Origin: Lachnospiraceae bacterium UBA7202
Lineage (GTDB): Bacteria > Bacillota > Clostridia > Lachnospirales > Lachnospiraceae
Assembly (NCBI GenBank): GCA_002490705.1
Contig: DKUO01000049.1
Span: 2,774-66,773, forward strand
DNA: 64,000 nt
Reading direction: 5' to 3'
In this document: one piece after another, positions 61,324-64,000 of the stretch
How positions within the stretch are numbered: the first letter of the stretch is position 1
Layout: each line of letters starts with the position of its first letter
Position numbers and translations under genes: made by a program
Notes under the pieces: model-generated
What the model was told of the DNA's origin: nothing
Database searches by the model: none
The model's input: the letters and a program-made list of their open reading frames with translations, nothing else

Positions 61324-62619
61324 ATGGAAAACTATATCAGAAGAGACAGTTATCTGGAGCAGTTGGCCAACCGGAGAGAAAACGGGCTCATTAAGGTGAT
61401 TACGGGGATTCGCCGCTGCGGCAAGAGTTTTTTGCTTTTTCATCTGTTTTATGATTATCTGCTTGGGGAAGGAGTTCCAGAGGATCATATCATAACGATT
61501 GCTCTGGATGATGATCTGAACGTAGCGTATCGGGAACCGGCCGAGTTGTCCGAATATATCCGGTCCAGAGTCACGAATCAGGAAGGCATGTTCTATATTT
61601 TTATTGATGAGGTGCAGTATGCAATTTCACGGGAGGAGCTAAAGAACCCGGAGGAGATTCGCCTGTATAATGTTCTCAATGGTCTACAGAGGCTTCGCAA
61701 TGTGGATATCTATGTGACCGGAAGCAATTCCAAAATGCTCTCCAAGGATGTAATGACGGCTTTCCGGGGGCGCGGGGATTCGGTGGAAGTTCACCCGCTT
61801 TCTTTTAGAGAATATTACGATTATGTAGGCGGGGATAAGGCAGAAGCTTATGAGGAATATGCACTGTACGGTGGTATGCCGCTGGTGTTGTTCAGAAAGA
61901 CGGAAGATGATAAGTTCAGGTATTTATCCTCACTTTTTGAGGAAGTTTATTTCAAGGATATCATGGAACGCTATCAAATTGAACTTCCGGAGGTTTTAAG
62001 CGAATTGACGGATGATCTGTGTTCTTCCGTGGGTTCCCTTACCAATGCGACAAAAATAGCAAACACGTTGCAGACGGTGAAGGGAATCAGGGTGGACAGC
62101 GGAACCATTGCCAGCTATCTGACTTATCTTTCCGAGTCCTTTCTGTTTTGTCAGGCAAAACGGTATGATGTAAAGGGGAAGAAATATTTTTCTTATCCGT
62201 CCAAATTTTATTGCAGCGATATCGGGCTTCGGAATGTGCGGCTGAACCTGCGGCAGCAGGAGGAGACGCATATCATGGAGAACATCATATACAACGAGCT
62301 GGTCTATAGGGGATATTCGGTGGATGTAGGCGTTGTGAATATTTTTGAGACAGGTGCAGAAGGAAAAAGAAAGAAAGTCAGCTGCGAGATCGATTTTGTT
62401 GTAAATAAGGGTGTAAAAAGGTATTATATCCAGTCTGCCCTGACCTTGGGAGATGCTCGGAAGGAACAGACAGAGCTTCGGCCGTTGTTTAGCGTCAGGG
62501 ATTTTTTTCGAAAAATCGTTGTTACGAGAAGCGGGATGAAACCATGGTTTGATGAAGAAGGGATTCTGCATCTGGGGCTTTATGACTTCCTGTTGAATCC
62601 TGCCGCGTTGGATTTATAA
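61324..62619 (+). CDS. AAA_14/DUF4143-family ATPase (complete)
   Basis: The 431-aa protein has YIRRDSYLEQL then GLIKVITGIRRCGKSF (Walker A, about 21-36), IFIDEVQYA near 94-102 (Walker B), VTGSNSKML near 137-145, and a DUF4143 domain with a PD-(D/E)xK-like end (CEIDFVVNKGVKRYYIQSA). The family is widespread and of unknown role, often in variable loci. ATG 61324 follows AGGAGG by 6 bases. A truncated relative lies at 28.46 kb. Confidence 0.88.
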   Translation: MENYIRRDSYLEQLANRRENGLIKVITGIRRCGKSFLLFHLFYDYLLGEGVPEDHIITIALDDDLNVAYREPAELSEYIRSRVTNQEGMFYIFIDEVQYAISREELKNPEEIRLYNVLNGLQRLRNVDIYVTGSNSKMLSKDVMTAFRGRGDSVEVHPLSFREYYDYVGGDKAEAYEEYALYGGMPLVLFRKTEDDKFRYLSSLFEEVYFKDIMERYQIELPEVLSELTDDLCSSVGSLTNATKIANTLQTVKGIRVDSGTIASYLTYLSESFLFCQAKRYDVKGKKYFSYPSKFYCSDIGLRNVRLNLRQQEETHIMENIIYNELVYRGYSVDVGVVNIFETGAEGKRKKVSCEIDFVVNKGVKRYYIQSALTLGDARKEQTELRPLFSVRDFFRKIVVTRSGMKPWFDEEGILHLGLYDFLLNPAALDL

Positions 62620-62643
62620 TAGTTTTTATTACCGCTTTCCGTA

Positions 62644-62672
62644 TTGACAGAACAAAGCTGGTATGATATATT
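62644..62672 (+). promoter_or_regulatory. Sigma-A promoter of the DUF3793 gene
   Basis: TTGACA 62644-62649 and TATATT 62667-62672 with 17-bp spacing. Confidence 0.7.
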
Positions 62673-62678
62673 TCATTC

Positions 62679-62696
62679 GGTTAGTTAAAACTAACC
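62679..62696. promoter_or_regulatory. 18-bp perfect palindrome operator
   Basis: GGTTAGTT-AA-AACTAACC lies between the -10 box and the ribosome site. The TTAG...CTAA form recalls DtxR/metal-regulator sites. DUF3793 genes often stand near flavodoxin and iron genes, so metal control is plausible but inferred. Confidence 0.6.
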
Positions 62697-62712
62697 AGAA
62701 AGAAGGAGATAT

Positions 62713-63245
62713 ATGGGAGCCACAGACACGGAAAACATATCGGAGGAGCTGGTGGTATTTCACTGTTCACCGACTATGGCGGGATTAAAAACAGGCAGCC
62801 TGTTTTTAATCCCGCGAAGAACGGAAAAGCATTTATAAAAAGAATTCGGGAGATGAACAGGCATCTGATCCCGCGGGGAGTACGGATTGTTCCTTTAAAA
62901 AATATGGGGAAAAGCGTGCTGGTTTATATGTACCGTCCTGCCAGACTGCGGGAGGATTTGAGCAACAGTGCGGCGAAAAAGATTCTGGTGGAGAGGGATT
63001 ATCCCGTGGGGGAGACGGAAAAATGTATTGTCGAACTGGTGCACCGTCTGGAGGATGGGGGGACGTTTCCACATGAGATCGGCCTTTTCCTCGGCTATCC
63101 GCCGGAGGATGTGGATGGGTTTATTAAAAACGGCGCGGCGGGGGCAAAATACATCGGCGTGTGGAAGGTATACGGGAATGTGGAAAATGAAAAGAATACG
63201 GTAAAAGCAGGAAAGAAGTCATATATCGAGAGAGGAGTAGAGAAA
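62713..63245 (+). pseudogene. DUF3793-family gene with frameshift and eroded end
   Basis: The first frame (62713-62838) reads SEELVVFHCSPTMAGLKTGSLF and then runs off at a TTTTT stretch near 62800. The family sequence resumes in another frame as NPAKNGKAFIKRIREMNRHL and continues through DYPVGETEKCIVELVHRL and FPHEIGLFLGYPPEDVDGF to WKVYGNVEN. The usual C-terminus with its Cys/Tyr-rich end is absent; an unrelated Lys-rich stretch leads into the next fragment with no stop. The frameshift could be sequencing error, but the lost end cannot. Confidence 0.75.
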
Positions 63246-63363
63246 ATGAACAGACATGAAGAGATCAAAAACGCTTATAAAAGTTTAGGCGGTGACGCGA
63301 CATTTTACGATGGGATGATCACCTGTTCCACCCTGTCTGGAAAGGCAGTCTGTAAGCTGGTTT
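63246..63363 (+). pseudogene. SAM methyltransferase, N-terminal fragment
   Basis: An ATG with GGAG upstream begins MNRHEEIKNAYKSLGG and TFYDGMITCSTLSGK, ending at CKLVWN, about 39 codons. It resembles the start of class I methyltransferases common beside DUF3793-type genes. The SAM-binding motif is absent because the sequence changes abruptly to surface-protein code near 63363. Confidence 0.6.
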
Positions 63364-63364
63364 G

Positions 63365-63676
63365 GAACATAAGGACACGGCGGCCAGCGGGAAAGATGAT
63401 GAGCCAAAGACCGGGGACAATACACCGTTAGAGTTATCCGCAACTCTCGCCATGATCGCGGGCTTTACCTATCTGCTCCTGTATTTTACAGACAGGGAGC
63501 GGGGCATGACGGAGGAGCGGAAGAAAGAGCTTGTCTCCTGCCTTGTGGCATGGGCAAAGCAGGGCGGAAGGAGCAGGAAATACCTTGCCCTTGCGGCGAT
63601 CTTCGTTCTGCTGGTATATTACCACAGCATCGGTAAAAAAACGTGCACGGAATGGAAAGCGATTTATGGAGAATAG
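63365..63676 (+). pseudogene. Surface-protein C-terminus with PKTGD motif
   Basis: About 103 residues remain. DDEPKTGDNTPLEL is a Gram-positive sorting-type motif (x-PxTG-D), followed by a membrane helix (SATLAMIAGFTYLLLYF), a basic stretch, a second helix (YLALAAIFVLLVYYHSIG) and a short tail. The part before the motif is missing. The sortase gene overlaps its stop by 11 bases, so enzyme and substrate remain linked. Confidence 0.6.
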
Positions 63677-64000
63677 GAAAAGAAAAGCGGCGAGAGCGCT
63701 TCTTCTTGCGGGAATCATCGTATGCCTGCTGCCATTCGGACAGGCATATGGCCAGTCCCGGCAGCACCGGGCGCAGCAGGAAATCCTAAAAGAAATGGTG
63801 ACGGAGGCGTCGGTGGAATATCCGGTGCAGACAGACAGCGCGCCGCAGGAGATCAATGTCTCCGTTCTGCCGGAGCAGACGGCGGAGACAGACGGCGGAC
63901 AGCCGACGGAAACAGAAGAGGGGGAGCCGGCGGTAACAGAAGCCGGACAGCCGGAGGGAAAGCCCGCCATGCTGGAACAGTATGCCGGTTTATACGAGGA
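63666..64000 (+). CDS. Probable class B sortase, N-terminal part (cut by window edge)
   Basis: The readable 111 residues have an N-terminal basic signal-anchor (ARALLLAGIIVCLLPFG), then an acidic Glu/Thr/Pro linker and the segment MLEQYAGLYEE, which stands where class B sortases start their fold. The catalytic Cys and His are beyond the window. The preceding PKTGD fragment supports the call. Confidence 0.6.
   Translation, partial: MENRKRKAARALLLAGIIVCLLPFGQAYGQSRQHRAQQEILKEMVTEASVEYPVQTDSAPQEINVSVLPEQTAETDGGQPTETEEGEPAVTEAGQPEGKPAMLEQYAGLYE

Overview
The window looks like a chromosome segment of a gut-type Clostridia, most probably Lachnospiraceae. The right-hand core genes point that way: the six-cysteine SCIFF peptide with its radical-SAM maturase, a TIGR04086-type membrane protein beside it, a fused SecD-SecF, a DAP-type MurE, a PrkC kinase with PASTA domains, and a DUF3793-type gene. 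No 16S rRNA or tRNA gene was seen, so genus is not assigned.

Bases 1-26.8 kb are accessory DNA. The left edge holds the end of an IS66 transposase. Next comes a small operon of a SymE-like protein, ParA, ParB and a short unknown protein, facing a 230-aa mobile-element protein whose leader has two mutually exclusive hairpins. A strong promoter at 3625-3653 then opens about 17 kb of tightly packed genes, all on the plus strand and all of defence type: two unknown proteins sharing a Gln-Ile-Gly tail motif, an excisionase-type HTH, a PrrC/RloC-like ATPase, a PLD-helicase, a 58-aa protein, a DndD-like SMC-type ATPase and a 150-aa protein; then two adenine methyltransferases with an AlwI-family endonuclease, McrB and McrC; and last a DNA-binding protein paired with a Doc/Fic toxin. 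A terminator closes the run near 20.95 kb.

Bases 21.0-25.3 kb carry recombinases: two minus-strand tyrosine recombinases (the upstream one has lost its 5' end), the 3' half of a serine recombinase, and an intact large serine recombinase. The two broken genes meet head to head near 22.96 kb, which looks like a deletion or insertion scar. A Cro/XRE-type HTH and a 386-aa unknown protein follow, then a helicase gene that lacks everything before its DEFH motif. This probably marks the right junction of the element. From there to 30 kb lie a truncated AAA_14-type ATPase and a Fic protein with an unusual set of repeated operators.

Bases 30-59.4 kb are higher in GC and are ordinary core genes: hisS-aspS-sseB-like-HAD phosphatase, a convergent CorC/HlyC-type protein, TIGR04086-scfA-scfB-secDF, recJ, and a long run murE-priA-def-fmt-Zn peptidase-rsmB-rlmN-stp-prkC-rsgA (envelope precursor, replication restart, start of translation, rRNA modification, and a Ser/Thr signalling pair). 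A moxR-DUF58-transglutaminase cluster follows.

Bases 59.4-64 kb are again variable: a secreted unknown protein, a full-length AAA_14/DUF4143 ATPase, then a decayed stretch in which a frameshifted DUF3793 gene, the first ~39 codons of a methyltransferase and the tail of a PKTGD-type surface protein are run together, ending in the start of a probable class B sortase.
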